NCBI RefSeq assembly: GCF_014836755.1
Contig: NZ_JACSQF010000022.1
Span: forward strand, 1-64,000
Direction of reading: 5' to 3'
Source: Oerskovia merdavium
GTDB taxonomy: Bacteria; Actinomycetota; Actinomycetes; Actinomycetales; Cellulomonadaceae
DNA: 64,000 nucleotides
Position numbers and translations under genes: made by a program. Position 1 is the stretch's first letter, and each line of letters opens with the position of its first letter. Under the pieces are notes generated by a model. That model saw only the letters and a list, made by a program, of their open reading frames with translations. It was not told the origin of the DNA and made no database searches. This document shows positions 49,434 to 57,923 of this stretch, one piece after another.

Positions 49434-51166
49434 CCCACGCACCGCCCGAGATGCCGCACGTCGTTGTCGTGGGCGGGGGGATCGGCGGCCTGGCCACGGC
49501 CGCGCTCCTCGCCCGCGGCGGCGCACGCGTGACCCTCCTCGAACGGCACGAGCGCGTCGGCGGGCGCGCCGGGACGCTCGACCTCGACGGGTTCCGGTTC
49601 GACACGGGCCCCTCCTGGTACTTCATGCCCGAGGTGTTCGAGCACTGGTTCGCGCTCCTGGGCGAGCGCGTCGAGGACCACCTGGACCTGGTGCCGCTCG
49701 ACCCGTCGTACCGCGTCTTCTTCGAAGGGTCCCCGTCCTCCGAGCAGGCCGACGCCACCCGCGCACGGACCGTCCTCGACGTCACGCGCGACGCGGAGGC
49801 CAACTGGGCACGCTTCGACGCGCTCTCGCCGGGGGACGGGGAGCGCATGCGCGCGTACGCCGCGGAGTCGAGCGAGGCCTACCGGCTGGCGCTCGACCAC
49901 TTCCTCTACACGACGTTCGAGCGCCCCGACCGCGCGGTCGACGGCTCGGTGCTGCGTCGCCTCCCGCGGCTCGCGGCTCTCCTGGGACGCTCGCTCGCGG
50001 ACCGCGTCGAGCGACGCGTGCGCGACCCGCGGCTGCGCCAGGTCCTGGGCTACCACGCGGTCTTCCTCGGCTCGTCGCCGTACCGTGTGCCCGCGCTCTA
50101 CTCGCTCATGAGCCATCTCGACCTCGTCGAGGGCGTCCGGTTCCCGCGCGGCGGCATGTACACGATCATCGAGGCCATGGAGAAGCTGGCCCGCTCGGAA
50201 GGCGTGACGATCCGCACGGGGAGCGACGTCGTCGGGATCGAGGTCGCCCCCGCCGGGCCCGACGCCGGAGCCTCGCCCCGGGCGCGGACCGGCAGGTCCC
50301 GGCGGCGCGCGCGAGGCGTCGCGACCGGGGTGCGGCTGAGGGACGGCGAGGTCGTCCCCGCGGACGTCGTGGTGTCCGGTGCGGACCTGCACCACACGCA
50401 GACGGCGCTGCTGCCCGACGCGTACGCCGACCTGCCCGCCGAGTCGTGGGAGGACCGGGGGCCCGGCATCTCGGCGCTGCTCGTGCTCGCGGGCGTGCGC
50501 GGCGAGCTGCCCGAGCTCGCGCACCACTCGTTGTTCTTCACCGAGGACTGGCGAGGCAACTTCGAGGACGTCCTGGGGCAGGGGGCCTCGAGCGACGTGC
50601 GCTCGCTCCGCGTCCCCGTCCCCGCCTCGCTCTACGTCTCGCGGACCTCGGCGACCGACGACGCGAGCCTCGACCACCCGGCGGCACCACCCGGCCACGA
50701 GAACCTCTTCGTCCTGGTGCCGTTCCCGGCGGACCCGGCCCTCGGAGCGTCCGCCGTGTCGCAGGCCGCGCTCGAGGAGCTCGCCGACGGGTATCTCGAC
50801 CAGGTCGGCGCCTGGGCCGGGATCGACGACCTGAGTGGCCGGGTCGTGACGCGCACGGTGCTGGGACCCGCGCACTTCGCGACCGAGTTCTCGTCCTGGC
50901 GCGGGACGGCCCTGGGCATGGAGCACACGCTCGCGCAGAGCGCGATGTTCCGGCCGGCCGGTGCCTCACGAACGGTCTCCAACCTGTACTACGCGGGAGC
51001 CGGCACGGCTCCCGGCGTCGGGCTGCCCATGTGCCTCATCAGCGCCGAGCTCGTCGCCAAGCGGCTCCTCGGCGAGACCTCGTCCCGGCCGCTGCCGACG
51101 CCGCTGCGCCGTGGCTTCCTCGCGGCGAGCCGACGTCCGGACCGGTTGCGGGGCGGTGCCGCATGA
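49430..51166 (+). CDS. crtI: Phytoene desaturase
   Basis: FAD-dependent four-step desaturation of phytoene to lycopene. The 578 residues begin with the dinucleotide fold VVVVGGGIGGLATAALLARGG (GGGIGG at 15-20), then RVGGRAGTLDLDGFRFDTGPSWYFMPEV, FPRGGMYTIIEAMEKLA and near the end NLYYAGAGTAPGVGLPMCLISAELVA, standard for bacterial CrtI. A 25-residue Arg/Ala/Gly-rich insertion (about 275-300) lengthens the middle. GTG 49430 is supported by AGGAG at 49421-49425 and by the overlap with crtB. Confidence 0.93.
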   Translation: MTHAPPEMPHVVVVGGGIGGLATAALLARGGARVTLLERHERVGGRAGTLDLDGFRFDTGPSWYFMPEVFEHWFALLGERVEDHLDLVPLDPSYRVFFEGSPSSEQADATRARTVLDVTRDAEANWARFDALSPGDGERMRAYAAESSEAYRLALDHFLYTTFERPDRAVDGSVLRRLPRLAALLGRSLADRVERRVRDPRLRQVLGYHAVFLGSSPYRVPALYSLMSHLDLVEGVRFPRGGMYTIIEAMEKLARSEGVTIRTGSDVVGIEVAPAGPDAGASPRARTGRSRRRARGVATGVRLRDGEVVPADVVVSGADLHHTQTALLPDAYADLPAESWEDRGPGISALLVLAGVRGELPELAHHSLFFTEDWRGNFEDVLGQGASSDVRSLRVPVPASLYVSRTSATDDASLDHPAAPPGHENLFVLVPFPADPALGASAVSQAALEELADGYLDQVGAWAGIDDLSGRVVTRTVLGPAHFATEFSSWRGTALGMEHTLAQSAMFRPAGASRTVSNLYYAGAGTAPGVGLPMCLISAELVAKRLLGETSSRPLPTPLRRGFLAASRRPDRLRGGAA

Positions 51167-51591
51167 TCGGGTTCGCGTACCTCGGGGCGCTCGCGGTCTC
51201 GCTCGGCGGGCTCGCGGTGCTCGACCGCCGGTTCCGCCTCGCGTTCTGGGCCGACCCCGCCAGGACTGCGATCACGCTCGTGGTCGGTGTGCTGTTCTTC
51301 CTCGCGTGGGACGTCGCGGGCCTCGCGCTCGGGATCTTCGCGCGAGGCGACTCGCCCCACATGACGGGGCTCCAGCTCGCGCCCGAGCTGCCCGTCGAGG
51401 AAGCCGTGTTCCTGACGCTGCTCTGCTACAACACGCTGCTGGTGTGGCGGTTCCTCGACCTGCGGGTGCGTGGGCGGGGCCACCGGCGACCCGGGGCGAC
51501 CGGGACGGCCGCCACGCCGCGGCCGACGGGCGCAGGGGCGGACGGCGCCGCCGAGCCCTCGGACGGCGCGACGACAGGGGGCCGAGCATGA
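51163..51591 (+). CDS. crtYe: C50 carotenoid cyclase subunit (lycopene cyclase domain, first)
   Basis: Small membrane protein of 142 residues forming half of a heterodimeric carotenoid cyclase. About three TM helices are seen at 2-20, 32-52 and 80-95; the conserved block LAPELPVEEAVFLTLLCYNTLLVWRF includes the PVEE motif required in this family. A hydrophilic 45-residue tail follows. It overlaps crtI by ATGA. In Corynebacterium CrtYe/CrtYf give epsilon rings, in Micrococcus CrtYg/CrtYh gamma rings and in Dietzia beta rings; the ring type cannot be told here, so the symbol follows gene order only. Confidence 0.85.
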   Translation: MIGFAYLGALAVSLGGLAVLDRRFRLAFWADPARTAITLVVGVLFFLAWDVAGLALGIFARGDSPHMTGLQLAPELPVEEAVFLTLLCYNTLLVWRFLDLRVRGRGHRRPGATGTAATPRPTGAGADGAAEPSDGATTGGRA

Positions 51592-51902
51592 CCAACATCG
51601 TCCTCAACGTCGTCGTGCTCGTGCTCGTCGCGGCGGTCACCGGATGGACCCTGCGCCGGCACCGGGCCGGGCCGCTCCTGTGGACGGCTGCCGTCATGGT
51701 CGTCCTCACGCTCGTGTTCGACACGATCATGATCGCCGTGGGGCTCTACACCTACGCACCGGACAAGATCCTGGGCGTCTACCTCGTGGGTGCCCCGCTC
51801 GAGGACTTCGCCTATCCCTTGGCCGCGGTCCTGCTGCTGCCTGCGGTGTGGACCTGGGTCGGGGACGGTCGCCGTCAGCGGCACGCGGGAGGGCAGTCGT
51901 GA
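51588..51902 (+). CDS. crtYf: C50 carotenoid cyclase subunit (lycopene cyclase domain, second)
   Basis: Second cyclase half, 104 residues with about three TM helices (4-22, 32-51, 72-90). LVFDTIMIAVGLYTYAPDKILGVYLVGAPLEDFAYPL holds the family's second conserved acidic motif PLEDF. It overlaps both neighbours (ATGA at 51588, GTGA at 51899), which should secure equal amounts of the subunits. Confidence 0.87.
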   Translation: MTNIVLNVVVLVLVAAVTGWTLRRHRAGPLLWTAAVMVVLTLVFDTIMIAVGLYTYAPDKILGVYLVGAPLEDFAYPLAAVLLLPAVWTWVGDGRRQRHAGGQS

Positions 51903-52819
51903 CGCGGGTCGTCGTGGGCTCCGCGCCGGCGCCGGGACCGCTCGTGGCCCTGCGGGAGGTCGTCGCCGCCTCGCGCCCGTTCTCCTGGATCAACACGGCC
52001 TATCCGTTCGCCGCCGGGTACCTCGTGGCCACGGGCGGACGCATCGACGCCACGCTCGTCGTCGGGACGCTGTACTTCCTCGTCCCGTACAACCTGCTCA
52101 TGTACGGCGTCAACGACGTGTTCGACTACGCCTCGGACCTGCGCAACCCGCGCAAGGGCGGGATCGAGGGAGCGCTGGCCGACCCCGCGACCGCGCGGCG
52201 CACCCACCGACGGATCCTGTGGGCGTGCGCCGTGGCGAACGTCCCGTTCCTCGCCTGGCTGCTGCTCCAGGGCGACGCGGCCGCGAACCTGACGCTCGCC
52301 GTCGTGGTCTTCCTCGTCGTGGCGTACTCCGCCCCCGTGCTGCGCTTCAAGGAGCGGCCCTTCCTCGACTCGCTCACCTCGGCCATGCACTTCGTGGGAC
52401 CGCTCCTCTACGCGCTCGTGCTGGTCGGGGCCGACCTCGGCGCGCGGACCGTGTGGCCCGTGCTGGCGGCGTTCGTGCTGTGGGGTGCCGCGTCGCACGC
52501 GTTCGGCGCGGTGCAGGACGTGCAGGCCGACCGCGAGGGCGGGATCGGCTCGGTCGCGACCGTGATCGGGGCGCACCGGACCGTGGTGGTCGCGTCGGCC
52601 GCCTACCTGGTGGCCGCGGTGCTGCTGGCGTTCCTCCCGTGGCCGGGGTGGCTCGCGGCCCTGCTCCCGCTGCCCTACCTGGTCAACGTCGCATCCTTCT
52701 GGTCGGTGCGCGACGCGGACTGCGAACGTGCCAACGTGGGCTGGCGACGCTTCCTCTGGCTCAACCTCGTGACCGGGTTCCTCGTGACGATGCTGCTCAT
52801 CGGGGTCACCTGGGGGTGA
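51899..52819 (+). CDS. crtEb: Lycopene elongase (UbiA-family prenyltransferase)
   Basis: Adds two C5 units to lycopene, giving the C50 precursor flavuxanthin in known systems. The 306-residue polytopic protein has the UbiA aspartate motif NDVFDYASD in YGVNDVFDYASDLRNPRKGGIEGAL and a second acidic motif in AVQDVQADREGGIGSVAT. Eight to nine TM helices are expected. RPFSWINTAYPFAAGYL near the N-terminus is shared by CrtEb/LbtBC proteins. GTG 51899 overlaps the crtYf stop. It closes the operon before a strong terminator. Confidence 0.9.
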   Translation: MTRVVVGSAPAPGPLVALREVVAASRPFSWINTAYPFAAGYLVATGGRIDATLVVGTLYFLVPYNLLMYGVNDVFDYASDLRNPRKGGIEGALADPATARRTHRRILWACAVANVPFLAWLLLQGDAAANLTLAVVVFLVVAYSAPVLRFKERPFLDSLTSAMHFVGPLLYALVLVGADLGARTVWPVLAAFVLWGAASHAFGAVQDVQADREGGIGSVATVIGAHRTVVVASAAYLVAAVLLAFLPWPGWLAALLPLPYLVNVASFWSVRDADCERANVGWRRFLWLNLVTGFLVTMLLIGVTWG

Positions 52820-52846
52820 GCGCGGCGACGCCTCCCTGAGGACAGA

Positions 52847-52893
52847 CACCGCCGAGGGCGGGCACCGGTGTCCGGTGCCCGCCCGCGGCGGTG
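52847..52893. terminator. Terminator after the carotenoid operon
   Basis: CACCGCCG and GGGCGGGCACCGG (52847-52868) pair with CCGGTGCCCGCCC and CGGCGGTG (52872-52893) around TGT with one mismatch, a 21-bp stem between convergent genes. Confidence 0.85.
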
Positions 52894-52945
52894 CTGTGCT
52901 CTGAGGTGGTGCACCCGGTGCACTCCGTGCCCCGGGTGCCAGGGG

Positions 52946-54265
52946 TCAGTAGGTGACGCCGTACTCCCAGTGCCACGGCTCGGGCTTGGAGCCGCCCTGG
53001 CGTGCCCACTCGGGGTTCTCCCAGCCGTACGCCGGGGCGTTCGCACGCATCCAGTTGTACTGCGCGCTGCCGAAGCTGCTGATGCCGCCACCGAGGTCGA
53101 GCGCCTGGGCCATGCCGTGGTTCGACGTCCCCGGGGCCGCCGCGAGGAAGCCCTTCTGGGCCTTCACGGCGACCTGGGAGGCATACGAGCGGTACGACGA
53201 GGTCACCGTGATGTTCGTGCCGAACGCTGCGACATAGGCCTTGTTGAGCTGCTCGAGCTGGTACGCGGCGTCGCAGCGCACGAGCTCGCCGGGAGCGAAG
53301 CTCGGTGCGCACAGGAGGTTCGCCGGGATGGTCCCGTTGGCGTACCCGGCGGTGCTGGCAGCCCAGGCGGCGAGCTGCTGTGCCATGGCCGCACGCTCGG
53401 CGGCCTGCTGCTGCTCCAGGGCTGCACGCTCGGCGGCCTGCTGGGCGGCGATCTCCCCGGCCGTCGGGGGAGCGGGCTCGACCGCGACGGCGACCGCGGT
53501 CGCGTCGAGCAGCCCGCGCAGGGCCGTCGTCGCGGCGTCGATCTCGGCGACCGAGGGGACGACCTGGGCGGTCGTCGGCGCGTCTGCGGCCTCCGCAGGG
53601 GCCTCGACGGGCGTCTCGGGGGACTCCTCGGCAGCCGGGGTGGCTGCCGTCTCGCCGGCTGCGGCGTCCGCGAGGGCGGCCTCCGACGGGGTCTCGTCGG
53701 TGGCGGCCGCGGTGGTGTCGGCGGTCGTGAGGGCCTCGCGACCCTCGGCACCCGCGCGGCTCGCGCGGAACGTGTCGCGACCGTCGAGCGTGTCGTCGGC
53801 GCCGGCCGCGTCGAGCGTGGTGCTCGTGGCCGCGTCCACCGACGACGCCTGCTCGGCCTCGGTGGTCGACGCCTGGCCGGCGTCCGTGGTCGTCACGGAG
53901 CTCACCAGCTGACGGAGCTGGTCGCGGGTCGTGGTGATCTGCGCGAGCTGGTCGGGCGTGAGGGTCGACGCGCCTTCGCCCGCGAGGAACTCGGCGCGGA
54001 CGAGCTCGGTGCTCGCGGCGTCGAGCGCGGCCTGCTCCTCAGGGGTGGACGCGGTCGCACCCGCGACGCTCGCGACGGCCGGGGCCGAGGCGCTCGCGGT
54101 CGAGGCGGCCTCGGAGGTGCCCGACGACGTGACCAGGCTGGCCGCGCCGGCGGTCGTGCTGATGGCGACCGCTGCGAGGGCAGCGGCGACCGCGAACGGC
54201 GAGCGTCGCTTGAACGAGCGGCCGGGCAGGGAGGCGGCGAAGTGCCGCTGGGAGTGCTTGCCCAT
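52946..54265 (-). CDS. VanY-type D,D-carboxypeptidase-like exported protein
   Basis: Predicted peptidoglycan peptidase, 439 residues. A signal peptide or anchor (RRSPFAVAAALAAVAISTTAGAA) is followed by a 270-residue Ala/Thr/Glu-rich region with a coiled-coil-like repeat AAERAALEQQQAAERAAM, and the C-terminal VanY domain: VTSSYRSYASQV, the zinc motif SNHGMAQALD with H383 and D390, and PWHWEYG with H432. All ligands expected for the SxHxxGxAxD class are present. The long low-complexity region may span the wall. It has its own long upstream region and GGGAGG before ATG 54265. Confidence 0.87.
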   Translation of the reverse strand: MGKHSQRHFAASLPGRSFKRRSPFAVAAALAAVAISTTAGAASLVTSSGTSEAASTASASAPAVASVAGATASTPEEQAALDAASTELVRAEFLAGEGASTLTPDQLAQITTTRDQLRQLVSSVTTTDAGQASTTEAEQASSVDAATSTTLDAAGADDTLDGRDTFRASRAGAEGREALTTADTTAAATDETPSEAALADAAAGETAATPAAEESPETPVEAPAEAADAPTTAQVVPSVAEIDAATTALRGLLDATAVAVAVEPAPPTAGEIAAQQAAERAALEQQQAAERAAMAQQLAAWAASTAGYANGTIPANLLCAPSFAPGELVRCDAAYQLEQLNKAYVAAFGTNITVTSSYRSYASQVAVKAQKGFLAAAPGTSNHGMAQALDLGGGISSFGSAQYNWMRANAPAYGWENPEWARQGGSKPEPWHWEYGVTY

Positions 54266-54682
54266 CAGCGGTCACCTCCCGCGTCGGCGGCGGGTCGGTC
54301 GGCGGCGTCGAGGAGGTGCGTGGTGAGGTGGTCGGTGTTCCGGGTCGAGCGGCGCGCGAGGGGCGCGGCAGAGCTGAATGATGCAGTTGTCACGATGTTC
54401 CGGGGTTCCGTTCGTCGGGCCGAGGCCGGACCGCGTGCGCACTGCGGCTGTCGAGCGGGTGCTCGACGCCGTACCGTGCCGTCGCGGTGACGGGGATCGT
54501 TCTGGGCCTCAGCAGCCTGGGGCGCGGCGCGTCCGGATGACGTGGGAGCCGCGGTGCGTCGGCAGATGGGATGCGAGGACGGTCCTCGGTGCCTGCCAAC
54601 TCGTTCCATCTTCAACTACGTTTGTGACCGGCCTGGCGTCGATGAGCAAGGATCCGCTGGTGATGGTGTGCCGGGGCTGGGC
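54266..54682. promoter_or_regulatory. 417-nt gap upstream of the VanY-like gene
   Basis: No convincing gene is seen. On the minus strand GGGAGGTGACC gives the ribosome site. The stretch 54600-54635 is AT-richer. Cell-wall hydrolase genes in actinobacteria are often preceded by a c-di-AMP riboswitch, but its conserved blocks are not found here. Confidence 0.35.
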
Positions 54683-56140
54683 CTATTCGGTGAAGAAGGT
54701 ACGACCGACGCGTCTCGCGTCGCGAGTCAGCGCCGTTCCCACGAGCATGCCCAGCGCGATCGCGAAGACGGCGACGACCGCGTTGGCGATGTCGGACACC
54801 GACCCCGTGTCTCCTGCCACGAGCTCGGACAGCCCCAGGAAGCTCAGCGCACCGGGGACGAGGAGCCAGAACGCCGGGAGGGTCGTGACGATCGCGGGCG
54901 GGCCCGTGCGGGTGCGCTCGACGAGCGTCGCGAGCGGCACGATCACGAGCGCCCCGAAGAAGCCGGAGATCTCGGGGGCGACGAAGGACCCGCCCAGCTG
55001 TGCCGCGTAGGCCGCGAACAGGACCACGAGCACCCAGGGCAGGCTCCGGCGCGGCGTCGAGGAGAAGAGCATCTGCCCGAGGCCCACCATGACGATCCCC
55101 ACCCACGGGGCCCACCAGCCCAGCCGCTCACCGCTGTGCCCGGCGATCAGGTCCCCCGCGACCGCCGCACCCGCGACGACGCCGAAGACCAGCAGGAGGA
55201 GCTGCGCGATCCCGTACAGGAGCCTGCTCGCTCCCGAGACGATCTGGTTGCTGGTCAGCTCGATCGCGGCGACCGTGAGCACGGAGCCGGGCAGAAAGCT
55301 GATGAGCGGCGGGACGAGGACCTGCAGGGGGCTGTCCCCGAGCCACGGCTGGATCACCTGGATCGCGACGACCGTCACGAGGAACGCCGCGACGACCGGC
55401 AGGGCCGTGCTGAGCGTGGGCCAGCGTGCAGCGAGCCAGCGCAGGATCCCGACGCCGAGCCCCAGCACCAGGAAGACGGGCAGCAGGTCGAGGGTCGGGT
55501 TGAGGATGAGCCCGAACCCCAGCGTCAGGATCGCGTGCCCGACGATCGTGAGCACGGCGCCGAAGCGCGGAGGTCGTCGCCGGATCGCGCGCAGCTCGGC
55601 GCGGGCGTCGGCGAGCTCGATCGTCTGGGCGCGCAGCCTGCGGATCACGCCGTAGAGGGCGCCGATCTGGTCGAGGTTCAGGCCGCTCCCCGCGGCGTCG
55701 GTGAAGTCGGTGACGACTCCCGAGGCGGTCTGCGCCCGGATGAACACGCACGTCGGCAGCACCAGGGTCTGCACGGTGTGCGCGCCGTGCAGGTCGGCGA
55801 CCTGCTCCAGGACGTCCTGCGCGTCGTTGACCGACTGCCCTGAGTCGAGCATGGCCCGCCCGAGCTCGCGCAGGAGCGGGACGAGGTCGGGCGAGATCTC
55901 GGGGACGTCCGACTGCTCCTCGGGCGGGCTCTGGTTGCCGAGCGCCTGGAGCACCCGCCGGAAGGTCGCCGGCGCCCGTCGCAGACCGGCGAGCAGGGGT
56001 GGCCTCCGGTGCGGAGCCGGGGGCTTCGCGGCACCGGGCTCCGCGGGAGGACCTGGAGCGGGGCTCGGAACTGCGGTCGGTGCGCTCTCCTCCGTCCCGG
56101 GCGGCAGGGGCTCGACCGACGACCCGTCGTCCGCCTCCAC
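54683..56140 (-). CDS. ThrE-family threonine/serine exporter
   Basis: Integral membrane protein of 485 residues resembling Corynebacterium ThrE. A proline-rich N-terminus of about 75 residues precedes the soluble ThrE domain: LRELGRAMLDSGQSVNDAQDVLEQVADLHG, then LPTCVFIRAQT. Ten TM helices follow in two halves, as in fused ThrE proteins. GTG 56140 is 20 nt after the stop of the upstream gene, so the two are cotranscribed. Export of threonine or serine is inferred from the family; other small neutral metabolites are possible. Confidence 0.88.
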   Translation of the reverse strand: MEADDGSSVEPLPPGTEESAPTAVPSPAPGPPAEPGAAKPPAPHRRPPLLAGLRRAPATFRRVLQALGNQSPPEEQSDVPEISPDLVPLLRELGRAMLDSGQSVNDAQDVLEQVADLHGAHTVQTLVLPTCVFIRAQTASGVVTDFTDAAGSGLNLDQIGALYGVIRRLRAQTIELADARAELRAIRRRPPRFGAVLTIVGHAILTLGFGLILNPTLDLLPVFLVLGLGVGILRWLAARWPTLSTALPVVAAFLVTVVAIQVIQPWLGDSPLQVLVPPLISFLPGSVLTVAAIELTSNQIVSGASRLLYGIAQLLLLVFGVVAGAAVAGDLIAGHSGERLGWWAPWVGIVMVGLGQMLFSSTPRRSLPWVLVVLFAAYAAQLGGSFVAPEISGFFGALVIVPLATLVERTRTGPPAIVTTLPAFWLLVPGALSFLGLSELVAGDTGSVSDIANAVVAVFAIALGMLVGTALTRDARRVGRTFFTE

Positions 56141-56160
56141 GGGTGGGGACGTCCCGGTGG

Positions 56161-56610
56161 TCAGGTCGCCACCTCGCGTCCGGCATCAGGGCCCGACGAC
56201 GCCATCACGAGGTGCAGGAGCGCCTCGCCGTAGGCGTCGGCCGGGTCGTGCCCGCGGAACGCGACCTTGCGCCCGGCGAGCTCGATCTCGACGAGGTAGG
56301 CGGGGGCGTCGTCGTCCTCGACGAAACGCTGGAGCCAGCGGAAGGTCCCGCCGAGCAGCGAGCGGAGCTGGGACTCGAGGGGGTGCCACAGGGCGTCCTC
56401 GAGGGCCACGGAGTCGAGCGCCCACTCGGTGGTGCCGTTGAACCCGAGGACGACCCCGGTGTCGAACTCGTGGGGCTCGATCGTCATGTCGCTCACGGTG
56501 AAGACGTCGCCCTCGGGCCCGACCCCGAGGAGCCGGAAGCGGTCTCCCGAGGCAGGGTGCCAGCGGACCCCCGCCTCGCGGAGGGCCAGCGCCAGGTCCC
56601 AGGAGATCAT
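56161..56610 (-). CDS. Conserved actinobacterial protein (often labelled CpaE-like)
   Basis: A 149-residue protein beginning MISWDLALALREAGVRWHPASGDRF, with VSDMTIEPHEF, LGFNGTTEWALDSVALEDALWHP and a final DAYGEALLHLV. This family is widespread in actinobacteria and is often labelled pilus assembly protein CpaE, but it lacks the CpaE receiver and ATPase domains, so that name is misleading. It has no signal or TM helix. A CATACT box 6 nt before the ATG indicates a leaderless start. Coupled to the ThrE-like gene by a 20-nt gap. Confidence 0.78.
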   Translation of the reverse strand: MISWDLALALREAGVRWHPASGDRFRLLGVGPEGDVFTVSDMTIEPHEFDTGVVLGFNGTTEWALDSVALEDALWHPLESQLRSLLGGTFRWLQRFVEDDDAPAYLVEIELAGRKVAFRGHDPADAYGEALLHLVMASSGPDAGREVAT

Positions 56611-56616
56611 CTAGCC

Positions 56617-56622
56617 AGTATG
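56617..56622 (-). promoter_or_regulatory. -10 element CATACT, leaderless start
   Basis: Read on the minus strand, CATACT stands 6 nt before the ATG whose first base is 56610. Confidence 0.5.
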
Positions 56623-56763
56623 GGCGGGGCCGCGCGGACCGGCGCGTCGAGAGCGACGCACGTACACCGCGGGAGCGACCTACCGCAGGCCGGTCGCACG
56701 CTCGCGCGGGACAGTAGGGGGAGAACCTCCGCACCCGGTGGGGGTCGGCTCGGGGAGGCAGGC

Positions 56764-57123
56764 ATGTCCGGGACGTTCGCGACCGTCGACGAGTACATCG
56801 GCTCGTTCCCGCCCGAGACCCAGGAGGTCCTGCAGGAGATGCGCCGGACGATCCATCGGGTCGTGCCCGACGCGGGCGAGAAGATCAGCTACCAGATCCC
56901 CGCCGTGACGGCGCAGGGGCGCGTCATCGTGTACTTCGCGGGGTGGAAGCACCACGTGAGCCTGTACCCCGTGCCCGACGGCGACGAGGACTTCGAGCGT
57001 CTGGTCGCCCCGTACCGGGCGTCCAAGGGGACGCTCAAGTTCCTGCTCAAGGAACCGGTGCCGTACGGCGTGATCGAGACGGTCTCGCGGCGCCTGCTCG
57101 ACCAGCACGGCGCCTCGGCCTAG
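56764..57123 (+). CDS. DUF1801 domain protein (YdhG-like)
   Basis: A 119-residue soluble protein. TVDEYIGSFPPETQEVLQEMRRTIHRVVPDAGEKISYQIPAV is the DUF1801 core, followed by IVYFAGWKHHVSLYPV and SKGTLKFLLKEPVPYGVIETVSRR. Bacterial relatives were proposed as iron chaperones (YdhG), but the role is not proven. GGGGAGG lies before ATG 56764. It diverges from the gene at 56161. Confidence 0.88.
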   Translation: MSGTFATVDEYIGSFPPETQEVLQEMRRTIHRVVPDAGEKISYQIPAVTAQGRVIVYFAGWKHHVSLYPVPDGDEDFERLVAPYRASKGTLKFLLKEPVPYGVIETVSRRLLDQHGASA

Positions 57124-57201
57124 CCGGGACCGGGGAGCCCGTCCGGGGCACCCACCAGGTGTGCGTGCGTCCATCTGTCGGGACCGGCCGTCCCAGGACG
57201 G

Positions 57202-57228
57202 CCCGAGTTCACACCTCGGAAACTCGGG
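57202..57228. promoter_or_regulatory. Palindrome upstream of the ABM-domain gene
   Basis: CCCGAGTT (57202-57209) and AACTCGGG (57221-57228) are exact complements 11 nt apart, 19 nt before ATG 57247. It may be an operator or a hairpin. Confidence 0.4.
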
Positions 57229-57246
57229 AGCCGTGTACTCGCCCTC

Positions 57247-57843
57247 ATGACCGTTCCTTCCGCGGGCACGGCCGGGCAATCCCCGGACCGACCCGTCACC
57301 GTCTCCATCCACCGCCGCATCCACCCCGACCTCGTCCCGGACGCGACCCGCTGGGTCCAGGCCGGCGTCAACATGGCCAACACCTATCCCGGGTTCCTCG
57401 GGTCCGGCTGGGTGCGCGCGGCGAAGGACTCGCACGACTGGCACATGCTCTACCGCTTCGCCGACGAGTCGACGCTCGACGCCTGGGACTCCTCGCCCGA
57501 GCGCGTCGCGTGGCTCCGGGAGGGGCAGGGCCTCGTCGAGGAGCAGCGCGTCGAGCGCCGGACGGGCATCGAGGGCTGGTTCGACGCCCCTGCCCGCGTC
57601 GACGAGCCGCAGATCAGCGCCGAGCGTGCGCCGGCCCGGTGGAAGCAGTCGGTGAGCATCTGGCTCGGGTTCTTCCCCGTGAACCTCGCCTTCACGCTCC
57701 TCATGTCCTGGGCCGTCCCGAGCTTCGGCGAGCTGCCCGTGCTCCCCAGGGTGCTCGTGACGACGCTCGTGCTGACCCCGATCATGACGTACGCCGTGCT
57801 GCCGTGGGTGACCCGCCGTCTGGCACCGTGGCTGGCGCGCTGA
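57247..57843 (+). CDS. Antibiotic biosynthesis monooxygenase-like domain with C-terminal TM helices
   Basis: A 198-residue protein with a ferredoxin-like ABM domain (about 15-110: VTVSIHRRIHPDLVPDATRWVQAG, YPGFLGSGWVRAAKDSHDWHMLYRFAD) and two TM helices (about 138-160 and 168-190) with the basic end TRRLAPWLAR. Fusion of ABM to two TM helices is a known arrangement of uncertain function. Catalysis is not sure, as ABM domains also act as binders. It stands alone between the DUF1801 and MscS genes. Confidence 0.8.
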   Translation: MTVPSAGTAGQSPDRPVTVSIHRRIHPDLVPDATRWVQAGVNMANTYPGFLGSGWVRAAKDSHDWHMLYRFADESTLDAWDSSPERVAWLREGQGLVEEQRVERRTGIEGWFDAPARVDEPQISAERAPARWKQSVSIWLGFFPVNLAFTLLMSWAVPSFGELPVLPRVLVTTLVLTPIMTYAVLPWVTRRLAPWLAR

Positions 57844-57911
57844 GACGCGTCCGCGGGCCCCGGACCTGCGCGCGCACAGCGCCTGTCCAGGCGCCGCGCA
57901 GCCCGCGCGCC

Positions 57912-57917
57912 TAGCGT
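57912..57917 (+). promoter_or_regulatory. -10 element TAGCGT, leaderless start
   Basis: TAGCGT lies 6 nt before ATG 57924; no ribosome site is visible. Confidence 0.6.
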
Positions 57918-57923
57918 GGACGG

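Noticed and set aside
54266-54682. c-di-AMP (ydaO-type) riboswitch upstream of the VanY-like gene
   Set aside because: Expected from the gene type, but the conserved GGGTGAA-like blocks and pairing pattern were not found on the minus strand.
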